Source of the DNA: Streptomyces sp. Je 1-369
GTDB lineage: Bacteria > Actinomycetota > Actinomycetes > Streptomycetales > Streptomycetaceae
NCBI RefSeq assembly: GCF_026810505.1
Contig: NZ_CP101750.1
Coordinates: 5,885,501-5,949,500, forward strand
Reading direction: 5' to 3'
DNA: 64,000 nt
Below, one piece after another: positions 18,690 to 27,505 of the stretch. How positions within the stretch are numbered: position 1 is the stretch's first letter; each line of letters begins with the position of its first letter. Below the pieces are notes generated by a model that was given only the letters and a program-made list of their open reading frames with translations, had not been told where the DNA came from and ran no database searches. The position numbers were made by a program, and so were the translations under genes.

Positions 18690-20813
18690 ATGGAGCGAAT
18701 ACGTAACTGGCTGCTGCCCGTCCTGCTGGCGGTCCTGCAACTGGCCTACTGGCCGGGCCGCGCCCTGCGCGAGGACGCCGCGGTGGCCGGTGCGGTCCAG
18801 GTGGCGGCGGCGGTCGTCGCCGCGGCCGCGCTCCCCGCGGCGCTCGCCGTACGCCGCGGGCGCCCCGTCGGCGCGGCGCTCACGGTCGAGGCCGTCCTGT
18901 TCGCCTGCCTGCCGCTCCCGGCGGACGCGACGCTCGTGCACGCGCTGGGTGTGCTGGTCGCGTTGTACTCCGTCGCCGTGCGGAGCCCCGGGCGGACGGT
19001 GGCCGTGGTCGGCCCCGTCCTCGCGCTCTGCGAAGCGGTCCGGTCGTGGCTGGTGCTCGACTCGGCGGGCGAGGCCGCGGGCGAGGCCGCGATCAACTGC
19101 GTGCTCTTCCTGACCGTCGCGGGCCTCGGCCGCAGCCGCCGCCGCTGGCTCGCCGGGCGGCGGACCGCCGCGCGGGACCTGGCGCGGGCCGAGTCCGAGC
19201 GGGCCCGGGCCGCCCTCACCGAACGCGAGCGGCTCGCCCGAGAACTCCACGACGTGAGCGCCCACCACCTCACGTCGGTGGTCGTCACGGCGGACGCCGC
19301 GCTGCGGCTGGGCGACCGCAAGCCCGAACTGAAGGCGGAGGCGCTCGACTTCGCGGCGGACACGGGCCGCGAGACGGCGGCGGCGCTGCACCGTCTGGTC
19401 GCCCTGATGCGGACGTCGGCGGCGGACGAGGAGAGCCCCCTCGGCGAACGCGTCACGGAACTCTCCGCCGGCTTCACCCGCCTGGGCCTGCGCCCCGCCG
19501 TACGGGTGGACCCGGAGGCGACCCCCCTGACGGGCCCGACGGCGGAGGCCGCCTTCGCCATCATCCGCGAGGCCCTCACGAACGCCCTGCGCTACGCCCC
19601 GGGTTCGACGGTACGCATCCACATCCTGTCCAAGACCGCCGACGGCACGGTGGACGTCACGGTGGAGGACGACGGGGCGGCGGACGGCGTGCCTGCCGGG
19701 CGGCAGCGGCTCGGGGGCGGGCGGGGCACCCTCGGGATGCGGGAGCGTGCCACCGCGCTCGACGGCACGTTCGCGGCGGGACCGCGCCCGGACGGCGCCG
19801 GGTGGAGGGTCCGCGCCCACCTGCCGGGCACGAGCCCCCTCCACCAACAGACCGCCCCCCACAGCTCCTGGCCCACCGCGCAGCAGCGCTCTTGGCCCAC
19901 CGCGCCCCACAGCCCCCGGCGGCCCCAGGAGGCCGCACAACACTCCGGCCCCCTGCACCACCTGGCCATGCGCCACCGTGTCCTGCGCGGCCTCGACCTC
20001 TCCGATGGGGCCGTTGCCCTTACCGCCGCCGCGCTGCCCGTCTTCGCGGTCGTCGTTGAGGAGCCTGCTGCCGCTGCCCTGGCCTGCGTTCCCGCCGTCG
20101 CGCACGCGCTGCCGCTGCTGTGGCGGCGCCGCGCGCCCTGGGCGGTGCTCTGCGCCGTCCTCGCCATGGCCTGGCTCGCGCCGCTCGGCCTCGCGTTCGG
20201 GGTGCTCTCGCCCGACGTGGCCCTGTGCCTTGTGGTGGCGGGGGCCGTCGCGGAGTGCGTCGCCGTGTACGCCGTCGGCGCGTTCGCGGGACCGGCGCGG
20301 GTCACCTGGCCCGTCATGGCCGTGGCGGCGGCCGGCCTGTGCCTGTCCTGCCTCGCCCTCGCGGCGGCCGACGGCATGACGGAGCTGGAAGAGGACGGCG
20401 GTGGCGTCGGGCTCCTGCTGTTCCTCGGTGCCGTCGTCGGCACCTTGTTCCTGCCGCCGATGGCCGCGCTCTGGGGCTTCGGCGCAGCCGTACGGACCCG
20501 GCGCGAACGTGTCAGGGCCTGGGAGGACCACGCGCTGACGGCCACGGTGTGGTCGGCGGTCGCCGAGGCGCACGAGGAGCGGCGCCGCATCGCCGTGGAG
20601 TTGCGCGGCCAAGTCCTGCGGCACGCCGACGCGGTGGTCGCGCGGGCCGAGGCGGGTGACCTGAGCGGCGTCGCGGCGGAGGCGCGGGCAGGCCTGTCGG
20701 CGATGCGCGACCTGCTGGCCGCGCTGAGAGAGGTGACGGTCCCCGGCGGTGCGGCAGTCGAGGGTGCCGTCACGATGGAGTCGAAGACACCCCCTCAAGG
20801 AGCTCTCCTGTGA
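18690..20813 (+). CDS. NarL-type sensor histidine kinase with degenerate second kinase half
   Basis: 707 residues, about twice the usual size. The first half is a complete kinase: ~5 membrane helices, a HisKA_3 box with His187 (ARELHDVSAHH), and an ATPase domain (REALTNALRYA; GRGTLGMRERA). After a His/Pro/Ser-rich linker with repeated SWPTA (~375-420), a second set of membrane helices follows, and a second dimerisation box in which RRRIAVELRG has Arg639 where the phosphorylated His should be. No second ATPase domain follows. The second half may be a sensory or inhibitory module from a duplicated kinase gene. It overlaps the regulator gene by GTGA, so the two are coupled. Confidence 0.88.
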   Translation: MERIRNWLLPVLLAVLQLAYWPGRALREDAAVAGAVQVAAAVVAAAALPAALAVRRGRPVGAALTVEAVLFACLPLPADATLVHALGVLVALYSVAVRSPGRTVAVVGPVLALCEAVRSWLVLDSAGEAAGEAAINCVLFLTVAGLGRSRRRWLAGRRTAARDLARAESERARAALTERERLARELHDVSAHHLTSVVVTADAALRLGDRKPELKAEALDFAADTGRETAAALHRLVALMRTSAADEESPLGERVTELSAGFTRLGLRPAVRVDPEATPLTGPTAEAAFAIIREALTNALRYAPGSTVRIHILSKTADGTVDVTVEDDGAADGVPAGRQRLGGGRGTLGMRERATALDGTFAAGPRPDGAGWRVRAHLPGTSPLHQQTAPHSSWPTAQQRSWPTAPHSPRRPQEAAQHSGPLHHLAMRHRVLRGLDLSDGAVALTAAALPVFAVVVEEPAAAALACVPAVAHALPLLWRRRAPWAVLCAVLAMAWLAPLGLAFGVLSPDVALCLVVAGAVAECVAVYAVGAFAGPARVTWPVMAVAAAGLCLSCLALAAADGMTELEEDGGGVGLLLFLGAVVGTLFLPPMAALWGFGAAVRTRRERVRAWEDHALTATVWSAVAEAHEERRRIAVELRGQVLRHADAVVARAEAGDLSGVAAEARAGLSAMRDLLAALREVTVPGGAAVEGAVTMESKTPPQGALL

Positions 20814-21517
20814 CCGACCCCAGCCCTGCCCCCATCCGGGTGATGGTCGTCGACGACCAGGCCGTCGTCCGGGCCGGATTCGCCGCGATCGTCGACGCGG
20901 AACCGGACCTCCAGGTGGTGGCCGAGGCGGCGGACGGAGCCCACGCCGTGCAGCTCGCGGCCGAGCTCGCCCCGGACGTCGTCCTCATGGACATCCGCAT
21001 GCCCGGCATGGACGGACTCACGGCGACCCGTCTGCTCACGACCGCGCCCGTCACGAAGGCCCCGCGCGTCCTCGTCCTGACCACCTTCGACCAGGACTCC
21101 TACGTCCACGATGCCCTGCGCGCGGGCGCCTCCGGGTTCCTCCTCAAGGACGCGCTGCCCGAGGAACTCCTCACGGGCATCCGCATCGTGGCCTCCGGCG
21201 AGGCGATGCTCGCGCCCACGGTCACGCGCCGCCTCATCGACGCCTTCGCCGGCACGGCCCCGTCCCCGACGGCCGCCCCGGACCCCGAACTCCTGGAGTC
21301 CCTCACGCCCCGCGAGCGCGAGGTCCTGACCCTGGTGGCCGCGGGCCACACGAACGCGGAGATCGCCGACGCGCTCGGCGTCACCACGGGCACGGTGAAG
21401 TCCCACGTCAACGCGGTCCTCGGCAAACTGGGCCTGCGCGACCGCGTCCAGGCCACGATCCTCGCGTACGACCTGGGCCTGGCCCGACCACGGACCGCAC
21501 AAGCGCGACGTCGATGA
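20810..21517 (+). CDS. NarL/LuxR-type response regulator
   Basis: 235 residues, GTG start overlapping the kinase stop. The receiver domain has Asp15-Asp16, phospho-acceptor Asp61 (LMDIRMPG) and Lys113 (GFLLKD). The C-terminal LuxR helix-turn-helix runs from LTPREREVLTLVAAG to TVKSHVNAVLGKLGLRDR (~165-225). It is the cognate regulator of the kinase just upstream; the regulon cannot be told from sequence. A strong inverted repeat begins 6 bases after the stop. Confidence 0.95.
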   Translation: MTDPSPAPIRVMVVDDQAVVRAGFAAIVDAEPDLQVVAEAADGAHAVQLAAELAPDVVLMDIRMPGMDGLTATRLLTTAPVTKAPRVLVLTTFDQDSYVHDALRAGASGFLLKDALPEELLTGIRIVASGEAMLAPTVTRRLIDAFAGTAPSPTAAPDPELLESLTPREREVLTLVAAGHTNAEIADALGVTTGTVKSHVNAVLGKLGLRDRVQATILAYDLGLARPRTAQARRR

Positions 21518-21522
21518 ACGCC

Positions 21523-21559
21523 GACAGCACCCGGCTCCGCGCGGATGCCGGGTGCTGTC
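21523..21559. terminator. Bidirectional terminator between response regulator and sodN
   Basis: Perfect 13-bp inverted repeat: gacagcacccggc (21523-21535) pairs with gccgggtgctgtc (21547-21559) around an 11-base loop. It lies between two convergent genes and can end both transcripts. No long T run follows, as is usual in Streptomyces. Confidence 0.85.
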
Positions 21560-21600
21560 AGTGAACGTGGAAGCGACGCGAAACGAAGCGACGCCGCGCG

Positions 21601-21996
21601 TCAGGCCTTCTTCGTCTCCCAGAAGATCTTGTCGATCTGGGCGATGTAGTCGAGCGCCTTCTGGCCCGTGGCCGGGTCGGTCGAACCCTTGGCGGCCGAG
21701 AGGGCCTTCAGGGTGTCGTTGACCAGCTGGTGCAGCTCCGGGTACTTCTCGAAGTGCGGGGGCTTGAAGTAGTCGCTCCACAGCACCGAGACGTGGTGCT
21801 TGGCGAGCTCGGCACGCTGCTCCTTGATGACCACGGCGCGCGCCTGGAAGTGCGCGTCGTCGTTGGCGGCCATCTTCTCCTGCACGGCCTTCACCGACTC
21901 CGCCTCGATGCGGGCCTGGGCCGGGTCGTACACGCCGCAGGGCAGGTCGCAGTGCGCGCTGACCTTCACCTTGGGGGCAAACAGGCGGGTAAGCAT
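21601..21996 (-). CDS. sodN: Nickel superoxide dismutase
   Basis: 131 residues. A 14-residue leader (MLTRLFAPKVKVSA) is followed by HCDLPCGVY, the nickel hook: after cleavage the new N-terminal His1, Cys2 and Cys6 bind nickel. The mature length of 117 residues matches the known enzyme. It dismutates superoxide in the cytoplasm as a hexamer. GAGGAGG lies just upstream of the ATG. In S. coelicolor, sodN is favoured by nickel, and a small RNA from the sodF 3' UTR, controlled by Nur, pairs with the sodN ribosome site; whether that occurs here cannot be seen because sodF is outside the window. The maturase gene is divergent, next door. Confidence 0.98.
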   Translation of the reverse strand: MLTRLFAPKVKVSAHCDLPCGVYDPAQARIEAESVKAVQEKMAANDDAHFQARAVVIKEQRAELAKHHVSVLWSDYFKPPHFEKYPELHQLVNDTLKALSAAKGSTDPATGQKALDYIAQIDKIFWETKKA

Positions 21997-22140
21997 GTTG
22001 CTGTCCTCCTCGTGATCGTCTTCTCAGGTGGGACATTACTCCGTGAGAGACGGGTTTTCGCGGGGGCCCCCATGGGCTTAGGACAAAAGTCCAGGGTCAG
22101 ACTGGGACTGGTGGAGGATAGGACCGGGGAGGTGCCGGTG

Positions 22141-22575
22141 ATGCCGGAGCTGTCGCAGGAGAGCGAGCGCGGGAGGGCCCTCGTGCCGTGGGGCGCCGCG
22201 GAGGTGACGGGCCCTTCGATGGTGCCGACGCTGCACCACGGGGACCGGCTGCTCGTGCAGTGGGGCGCGCGGGTGCGTCCGGGTGACGTGGTGGTCCTGT
22301 GTCACCCCTTCCAGCAGGACCTCCTGGTGGTCAAGCGGGCCAAGGAGCGGCGCGGGGGCGGCTGGTGGGTGCTCGGCGACAACGCGTTCGCGGGCGGTGA
22401 CAGCACGGACTACGGAGTCGTTCCCGAGGAACTCGTCCTCGGGAAGGTCCGGTTCCGCTACCGTCCGCCGGCGCCGGGCCGCCGCTCGCCGTTCGCGCTG
22501 GCGCGCTGGGCGCTGGGCGCGGTGCGCCCCGTACTCGCGGAACGTTCCGTCTCCAGGCGCTTGCGGGCGCGGTAG
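22141..22575 (+). CDS. sodX: Nickel-type superoxide dismutase maturation protease
   Basis: 144 residues from the ATG at 22141, with GGGGAGG 8 bases upstream; the frame is open further left but that part is antisense to sodN. It is an S26-family (signal peptidase-like) protease: Ser26 in GPSMVPTL and Lys65 in LLVVKR form the catalytic dyad, and GDN (GDNAFAGGDS) closes the fold. No membrane anchor is visible, which suits removal of the SodN leader in the cytoplasm. Its last ~118 bases overlap the 3' end of the CGNR gene on the other strand. Confidence 0.93.
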   Translation: MPELSQESERGRALVPWGAAEVTGPSMVPTLHHGDRLLVQWGARVRPGDVVVLCHPFQQDLLVVKRAKERRGGGWWVLGDNAFAGGDSTDYGVVPEELVLGKVRFRYRPPAPGRRSPFALARWALGAVRPVLAERSVSRRLRAR

Positions 22576-23108
22576 GCGGCGACGTTGGCGCGGGTCGCGC
22601 AGCGGTCCGAGCAGTAGCGCCGGGAGCGGTTCGTCGACGTGTCGAGGTAGGCGTTGCGGCACGGCGCCGCCTCGCACAGGCCCAGGCGGTCCACGCCGTG
22701 CTCGGTGAGGTGGAAGGCGAGGCCCATCGCGGCGATCGCGGCGTACCCGGCCGTCGCGTTGGAGGGGTGGTCCGCCAGGTGCAGGTGCCAGAGCGGGCGG
22801 TCGTCGTCGTCCCGGTGGTCGTGGCCGGAGATCTGCGGGCTGACGGGGAACTCCAGGAGCAGCGAGTTCAGCAGGTCGACCGCGAGGGTCTCGTCGCCGC
22901 CGTCGGCCGCCTCGAAGACGGCCCGGAGCCTGGCCCGCACGGAGCGGAAGCGCGTGACGTCGGAGTCCGTGGCGCGGCGGGCCATCTGCGTGCTCGGTCC
23001 GAACAGCTCCCTGATCGCCTCGACGGACGTCAGCGCGTCCTTGTTGCGGCCCGGCTCCTCGCTGTTGACCAGGCGTACGGCGTAGTCCGAGTAATAGGCC
23101 AGTTCCAC
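22458..23108 (-). CDS. CGNR zinc-finger regulatory protein (ABATE domain)
   Basis: 216 residues. The N-terminal ~130 residues match the ABATE (stress-induced regulator) domain, and the C-terminal part has a CGNR zinc finger: Cys145, Cys150, Cys166 and Cys170 around RNAYLD and YCSDRC. A basic, Ser/Ala-rich tail follows. Such proteins are predicted DNA-binding regulators; no target is known. The 3' end overlaps sodX by 118 bases in the convergent sense. The overlapping part encodes only the low-complexity tail, so a shorter version may function equally well. Confidence 0.85.
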   Translation of the reverse strand: MELAYYSDYAVRLVNSEEPGRNKDALTSVEAIRELFGPSTQMARRATDSDVTRFRSVRARLRAVFEAADGGDETLAVDLLNSLLLEFPVSPQISGHDHRDDDDRPLWHLHLADHPSNATAGYAAIAAMGLAFHLTEHGVDRLGLCEAAPCRNAYLDTSTNRSRRYCSDRCATRANVAAYRARKRLETERSASTGRTAPSAQRASANGERRPGAGGR

Positions 23109-23151
23109 TTGTAGTCCTTACGAGGGCGGGCTAGGGTCATCTCGTCGGCCG

Positions 23152-23182
23152 GTAATGACCGATTTCGGTACCAGGGTATTAC
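23152..23182. promoter_or_regulatory. Candidate operator between CGNR and methyltransferase genes
   Basis: A nested inverted repeat sits in the divergent intergenic region: gtaat (23152-23156) with attac (23178-23182), and accga (23158-23162) with tcggt (23165-23169). It could bind a dimeric regulator, possibly the CGNR protein itself. This is a pattern only; the arms are short. Confidence 0.35.
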
Positions 23183-23199
23183 GTAGTGGAGGGGTTCTG

Positions 23200-23997
23200 A
23201 TGACGGAAACAGGGACGGGCACCGAGTCCGGCACCGAGTCCGGCGCCGCGCTCGGCACCGACTGGCGCGCCTGGCAGGACAGCTGGGACCGGCAGCAGCA
23301 GTGGTACCTGCCCGACCGCGAGGAGCGTTTCCGGATCATGCTCGACATGGTCGAGGCCGTGGTCGGAACCGCGCCGCGCATCCTCGATCTGGCGTGCGGT
23401 ACGGGAAGTATTACGGACCGGCTGCTCCAGAGGTTCCCGGACGCGACGAGCGTCGGCGTCGACCTCGACCCCGCGCTGCTCACCATCGCCGAGGGCACCT
23501 TCGCCGGGGACGACCGGGTCACCTTCGTCACCGCCGACCTGAAGGACCCGGACTGGACCGCGGCGCTGCCGCACGACTCGTACGACGCCGTGCTGACCGC
23601 CACCGCCCTGCACTGGCTCTTCAGCGAGCCCCTGGCCGCGCTCTACGGCCAGGTCGCCGGGCTCGTCCGCGACGGCGGCGTCTTCATGAACGCCGACCAC
23701 ATGATCGACCCCGCGACGCCGCGCATCAACGCGGCGGAGAGCGCCCTCCGCCACCGGCGGATGGACCGCGCCAAGGCGGAGGGCGTCCTGGACTGGAAGG
23801 AGTGGTGGCAGCTCGCCGCCCAGGACCCGGTCCTCGCGGGCCCGACCGCCAAGCGGTTCGAGATCTACGGCGAGCACGCGGACGGCGACGCACCCTCCGC
23901 GGAATGGCACGCGCGCACGCTCCGCGAGGCGGGGTTCGCGGAGGCACGGCCGGTATGGGCCTCGCCGTCGGACGCGGTGGTCCTCGGCCTGAAGTAA
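23200..23997 (+). CDS. SAM-dependent class I methyltransferase
   Basis: 265 residues from the ATG at 23200, which has GGAGGGG just upstream; an upstream in-frame start at 23155 lacks one. Motif I is DLACGTGS (63-70), followed by GVDLDPALL for the SAM ribose and a typical TALHWLF motif of the small-molecule methyltransferase group. The N terminus begins with a Thr/Gly/Glu/Ser repeat. Cytosolic; substrate unknown. It is divergent from the CGNR regulator, which may control it. Confidence 0.88.
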   Translation: MTETGTGTESGTESGAALGTDWRAWQDSWDRQQQWYLPDREERFRIMLDMVEAVVGTAPRILDLACGTGSITDRLLQRFPDATSVGVDLDPALLTIAEGTFAGDDRVTFVTADLKDPDWTAALPHDSYDAVLTATALHWLFSEPLAALYGQVAGLVRDGGVFMNADHMIDPATPRINAAESALRHRRMDRAKAEGVLDWKEWWQLAAQDPVLAGPTAKRFEIYGEHADGDAPSAEWHARTLREAGFAEARPVWASPSDAVVLGLK

Positions 23998-24025
23998 CCG
24001 CGAGGCCCCGCGGCAGGCACCCGTG

Positions 24026-24814
24026 TCACACGGGAACAGCGCTGCGGCGCGGACGGTGCGCCCCCGCGATCGCCGGATCGCGGGACAGCACGGCCTGGTG
24101 CAGCCGCCGCAGCTCGCCGGTGGGCGTCACCCCCAACTCGGTGTCGAGCAGCGCGTGCAGCGCGCGGTAGGCGTCCAGGGCCTCCTTGGTCCGGCCCGAC
24201 CTGTACAGGGCCAGCATCAGAGCGCCCCAGCGGTGCTCGCGGAAGGGCTGCTCCTTCACCCGCTCCCGGAACTCCCCGACGGCCTGGGCGTGGGCCCCGG
24301 CGGCGAGGTGGGCGTCCATGGCCTCGTCCTCCACCGTGAGCCGCAGCTCCTCCAGCCGGTCCGTCTCGGCCCGCAGCAGCCTGGAGGTCGCCATGGAGGC
24401 GAACGCGTCACCGCGCCACAGGCCGAGCGCCCGCGTGTACAGCTCCGCGGCCTGCCCGGGACGCCCCTGGCACGCGGCCTCCCTGGCCCGCGCGGTGTGC
24501 CCTTCGAAGTCCGCCACGTCGAGTTCGCCCCCGCACAGTTCGACGCGGTAGCCCTCGGGCCCCGAACTGAGGCGCGCGGCGCCGGGGTCCGCGAGGAGCG
24601 TGCGGAGGCTGGACAGGTACGAGTGCAGATTCGCGCGCGCCGACCGCGGCGGGGCGTCCCCCCAGAGCTCGCGGACGAGTTCTTGGGTCGGGACGGCGCG
24701 CTCACGGCGCATCAACAGCACTGCCAGCAGCAGTTGAGGCTTTTGGCGCCGGAATACCGCGGGCCTGCCCGCCTCGACTTCCACGCGAGCAGGCCCCAGG
24801 TACAAGAACCTCAT
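24026..24814 (-). CDS. SARP/AfsR-like transcriptional regulator (BTAD domain)
   Basis: 262 residues from the ATG at 24814, with GGGGGA 7 bases upstream. An OmpR-type winged helix (~1-95: VPTQELVRELWGDAPPRSARANLHSYLSSLR) precedes a bacterial transcriptional activation domain (~100-250: DFEGHTARAREA; LGVTPTGELRRLHQAVL). This is the short SARP layout, without an NB-ARC ATPase. SARPs usually activate antibiotic genes; this one lies 10 kb from the PKS cluster with ordinary genes between, so a link is possible but unproven. Confidence 0.9.
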   Translation of the reverse strand: MRFLYLGPARVEVEAGRPAVFRRQKPQLLLAVLLMRRERAVPTQELVRELWGDAPPRSARANLHSYLSSLRTLLADPGAARLSSGPEGYRVELCGGELDVADFEGHTARAREAACQGRPGQAAELYTRALGLWRGDAFASMATSRLLRAETDRLEELRLTVEDEAMDAHLAAGAHAQAVGEFRERVKEQPFREHRWGALMLALYRSGRTKEALDAYRALHALLDTELGVTPTGELRRLHQAVLSRDPAIAGAHRPRRSAVPV

Positions 24815-24941
24815 ATGGCGTCCCCCATGATCAGTGTCCAGTTCCCACTGAAGAGGGGGGAGGCCGGTGAACGGTTGCCTGTTCACGGACTGTTTCACGC
24901 GTCAGTGACCGTCAAGGCACCCGTTTGCTACACGAAACGGG

Positions 24942-25598
24942 CTAACGGAACGCCGCGACGCAGAGCTTGTCGTGCCGGGTGAACGAGTCCGACTCGTTGC
25001 TCCGGTACGCGACGACGAGCGCGTCGGCCCGCACGCAGACGTTCTTGTGCCCGGCGTACGGCTTGGCGCTCAGCCCGTCCGGCTTGAAGGTGACCGGCCG
25101 GCCGCTGTTGTTCTGCCAGTAGTCACTGCTGTTGGCGCCGTACGTCGACGAGCGCTTCGCGACCCGGAACCTGCCGCACTTCTTCGTGGACGAGACGCCC
25201 ACGGCGAAGGGCGCGCTGACGGCGATGGCGGTGGTCCGCTCGCACTTCGAGTCGTAGAACCGCTGCGACAGCGTCGCCTTGGTCAGCTTCGCCGGACGCC
25301 CGTCACGGTGGCAGTTGGTGCGGGCGATGATGCCCATGCGCGGCTTCGACAGGCGCACCCGGTCGATCCAGATGTCCTTGCGGTCCGAGTTGGGCACCTT
25401 CCGCCACCAGCGGTACTCCATCTTGCCGGTGAGGTGGACGGTGATGCACCGCTTCAGGGCCTGCGAGTAGTGCGAGGTGGTGGAGTAGTAGTTCTTGCTC
25501 GTCCAGTGCCTGGTGACCGCGCCGGCGTCGACGGTCGCGGCGAACTGGAGCGCCAGCGCGAGGGGCAGGACGATCAGCGCCTTCCGCATGGCTTTCAT
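24942..25598 (-). CDS. Secreted protein of unknown function
   Basis: 218 residues from the ATG at 25598; GGAGG lies 7 bases upstream. A Sec signal peptide (MKAMRKALIVLPLALALQFAA, cut near DAGA) is followed by a ~190-residue domain with six cysteines, many aromatic residues and basic residues (RHWTSKNYYSTTSHY; RVRLSKPRMGIIARTNCHRDG). The cysteines may form disulphides outside the cell. I do not recognise the family. It stands alone, upstream of the ABC operon terminator. Confidence 0.8.
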   Translation of the reverse strand: MKAMRKALIVLPLALALQFAATVDAGAVTRHWTSKNYYSTTSHYSQALKRCITVHLTGKMEYRWWRKVPNSDRKDIWIDRVRLSKPRMGIIARTNCHRDGRPAKLTKATLSQRFYDSKCERTTAIAVSAPFAVGVSSTKKCGRFRVAKRSSTYGANSSDYWQNNSGRPVTFKPDGLSAKPYAGHKNVCVRADALVVAYRSNESDSFTRHDKLCVAAFR

Positions 25599-25641
25599 AC
25601 GTGGGCCTCCGTGGGGGGAGTGGGGTGGGGGGAAACAACAG

Positions 25642-25679
25642 GGCGGCCCGATCACCGCCGCAACGATGATCGGGCCGCC
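25642..25679 (-). terminator. Terminator of the amino-acid ABC transporter operon
   Basis: Perfect 13-bp inverted repeat: ggcggcccgatca (25642-25654) pairs with tgatcgggccgcc (25667-25679). On the minus strand it lies 31 bases past the ATPase stop and is followed by a T-rich tgttgttt, so it fits an intrinsic terminator for that operon. Confidence 0.88.
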
Positions 25680-25710
25680 CTGCATACACGGCGCCATACA
25701 CGGCTCAATG

Positions 25711-26472
25711 TCAGAGAACCTTGGACAGGAATCCCTTGGTGCGCTCGTGCTGGGGATTCGTGAGTACGTCCCTGGGGTGACCGGACTCGACGACCACGCC
25801 GTCGTCCATGAAGACGAGGTTGTCGCCGACCTCCCGCGCGAAGCCCATCTCGTGCGTGACGACGATCATCGTCATGCCGGACTCCGCCAGGTCGCCCATC
25901 ACCTCGAGGACCTCGCCGACCAGCTCGGGGTCGAGCGCCGACGTCGGCTCGTCGAAGAGCATCAGTTTCGGCTCCATGGCCAGGGCCCGGGCGATCGCCA
26001 CCCGCTGCTGCTGGCCGCCGGAGAGCTGCGACGGGTAGTTGCCCGCCTTGTCGCTGAGGCCGACCCGGTCGAGAAGCCGCTCGGCGCGCGCTCGCGCGGT
26101 CGCCTTGGACTCCTTCTTCACCTGGACCGGCGCCTCCATGACGTTCTCCAGGGCCGTCATGTGCGGGAACAGGTTGAAGCGCTGGAAGACCATGCCGATG
26201 TCCCGGCGCTGCAGGGCTACCTCGCTGTCCTTCAGCTCGTAGAGCTTGTCGCCCTTCTGCCGGTAGCCGACCAGCTGGCCGTCGACGTAGAGCCGTCCGG
26301 CGTTGATCTGCTCCAGGTGGTTGATGCAGCGCAGGAAGGTCGACTTCCCGGAGCCGGAGGGGCCGATGAGGCAGAACACCTCACGGGGGGCGACCTCCAG
26401 GTCGATGCCCTTGAGGACGTCGACGTGACCGAACGACTTGTGGACGGCCTCGGCCTTCACCATGGCGTTCAT
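25711..26472 (-). CDS. Polar amino-acid ABC transporter, ATP-binding subunit
   Basis: 253 residues. Walker A is GPSGSGKST (37-45), the signature is LSGGQ (150-154) and Walker B is LMLFDE (170-175), with the [10 protein letters not shown] pattern of the GlnQ/HisP (PAAT) group. The ATG overlaps the permease stop as ATGA, so the two are coupled. It powers import by the permease and lipoprotein encoded upstream; glutamate or glutamine is likely but not shown by sequence. Confidence 0.96.
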   Translation of the reverse strand: MNAMVKAEAVHKSFGHVDVLKGIDLEVAPREVFCLIGPSGSGKSTFLRCINHLEQINAGRLYVDGQLVGYRQKGDKLYELKDSEVALQRRDIGMVFQRFNLFPHMTALENVMEAPVQVKKESKATARARAERLLDRVGLSDKAGNYPSQLSGGQQQRVAIARALAMEPKLMLFDEPTSALDPELVGEVLEVMGDLAESGMTMIVVTHEMGFAREVGDNLVFMDDGVVVESGHPRDVLTNPQHERTKGFLSKVL

Positions 26473-27476
26473 GCCGCGCCTCCCTGCGGGCGGCCCAGAG
26501 ACAGCATGTTCGCCTTCACCTTCTGCCAGGGGGTGTCAGGAAGCTGACGCAACGCCCCCTTCGCGTAACGACGTTCGAGGTAGAACTGGCCGACGCTGAA
26601 CACGCTCGTCAGCGCGAGGTACCAGACCGATGCGACGAAGAGCATCTCCATGACCGCGAACGACGTGGAGCCGATCACCGTCGCCGACCGCAGCAGATCC
26701 ACGTAGGTGACCACCGTGACCAGCGAGGACGTCTTCAGCAGGTTGATGAACTCGTTGCCGGTCGGCGGGAGGATCACGCGCATGGCCTGCGGCAGCACGA
26801 TCCTGCGGGTGGTCTTCGTGCTGGTCATGCCCAGCGCGTGGGCCGCCTCGGTCTGCCCGTGGTCGACGGACTGGATGCCGGCCCGGACGATCTCCGCCAT
26901 GTACGCGCCCTCGTTGAGGCCGAGTCCCAGCAGGGCGACCACGAACGGCGTCATGACGTCCGTCATCTCGTCCTTGTAGATGAACGGGATGTTGAGGACG
27001 GGGAAGATCAGCGCCAGGTTGAACCAGAGCAGCAGCTGCACGTAGACGGGCGTGCCGCGGAAGAACCAGATGTAGAGCCAGGCGACGCCGCTCGTCACCG
27101 GGTTCTTCGACATCCGCATGACGGCGAAGACGAGGCCGAGGACCAGGCCGATGATCATCGAAAGGACGCTGATCAGCAGCGTGTTGCCCGCACCCTCCAC
27201 GATGCGGTCGTCGAAGAGCATGTCTCCGACGGTGTCCCACTTCACGTCGCCCTGCGAGAACGCGTAAATCAGCATGGCGAGGAGAGCGACCACGATGACG
27301 CCGCTGACCCAGCGGCCGTAGTGGCGGACGGGGATGGCGCGAATGGCCTCGGGCCGGGGTGCTTTGTCGACGACCGTGGTGGCCGGTGCCGCCTTCGGCG
27401 GAGTGTCTTCCACCGTCTTGTCGTCGGCCGTCTTGCCGACGGTGTCGTCGGCCGCCTTGTCGAACTTGTCAGTCAC
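26469..27476 (-). CDS. Polar amino-acid ABC transporter, permease subunit
   Basis: 335 residues. A charged N-terminal extension of ~60 residues precedes about five membrane helices and the EAA loop ([14 protein letters not shown]) that contacts the ATPase. It is a HisM/GlnP-type permease and probably works as a homodimer, since only one permease gene is present. It lies 29 bases after the substrate-binding protein gene and overlaps the ATPase gene. Confidence 0.95.
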   Translation of the reverse strand: MTDKFDKAADDTVGKTADDKTVEDTPPKAAPATTVVDKAPRPEAIRAIPVRHYGRWVSGVIVVALLAMLIYAFSQGDVKWDTVGDMLFDDRIVEGAGNTLLISVLSMIIGLVLGLVFAVMRMSKNPVTSGVAWLYIWFFRGTPVYVQLLLWFNLALIFPVLNIPFIYKDEMTDVMTPFVVALLGLGLNEGAYMAEIVRAGIQSVDHGQTEAAHALGMTSTKTTRRIVLPQAMRVILPPTGNEFINLLKTSSLVTVVTYVDLLRSATVIGSTSFAVMEMLFVASVWYLALTSVFSVGQFYLERRYAKGALRQLPDTPWQKVKANMLSLGRPQGGAA

Positions 27477-27505
27477 GGTGACTGCCCTTCAATGGTGCTC
27501 GACGC

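Noticed and set aside
24001..24016. ccgcg/cgcgg repeat after the methyltransferase gene
   Set aside because: Short arms and common in such GC-rich DNA; not reported as a terminator.
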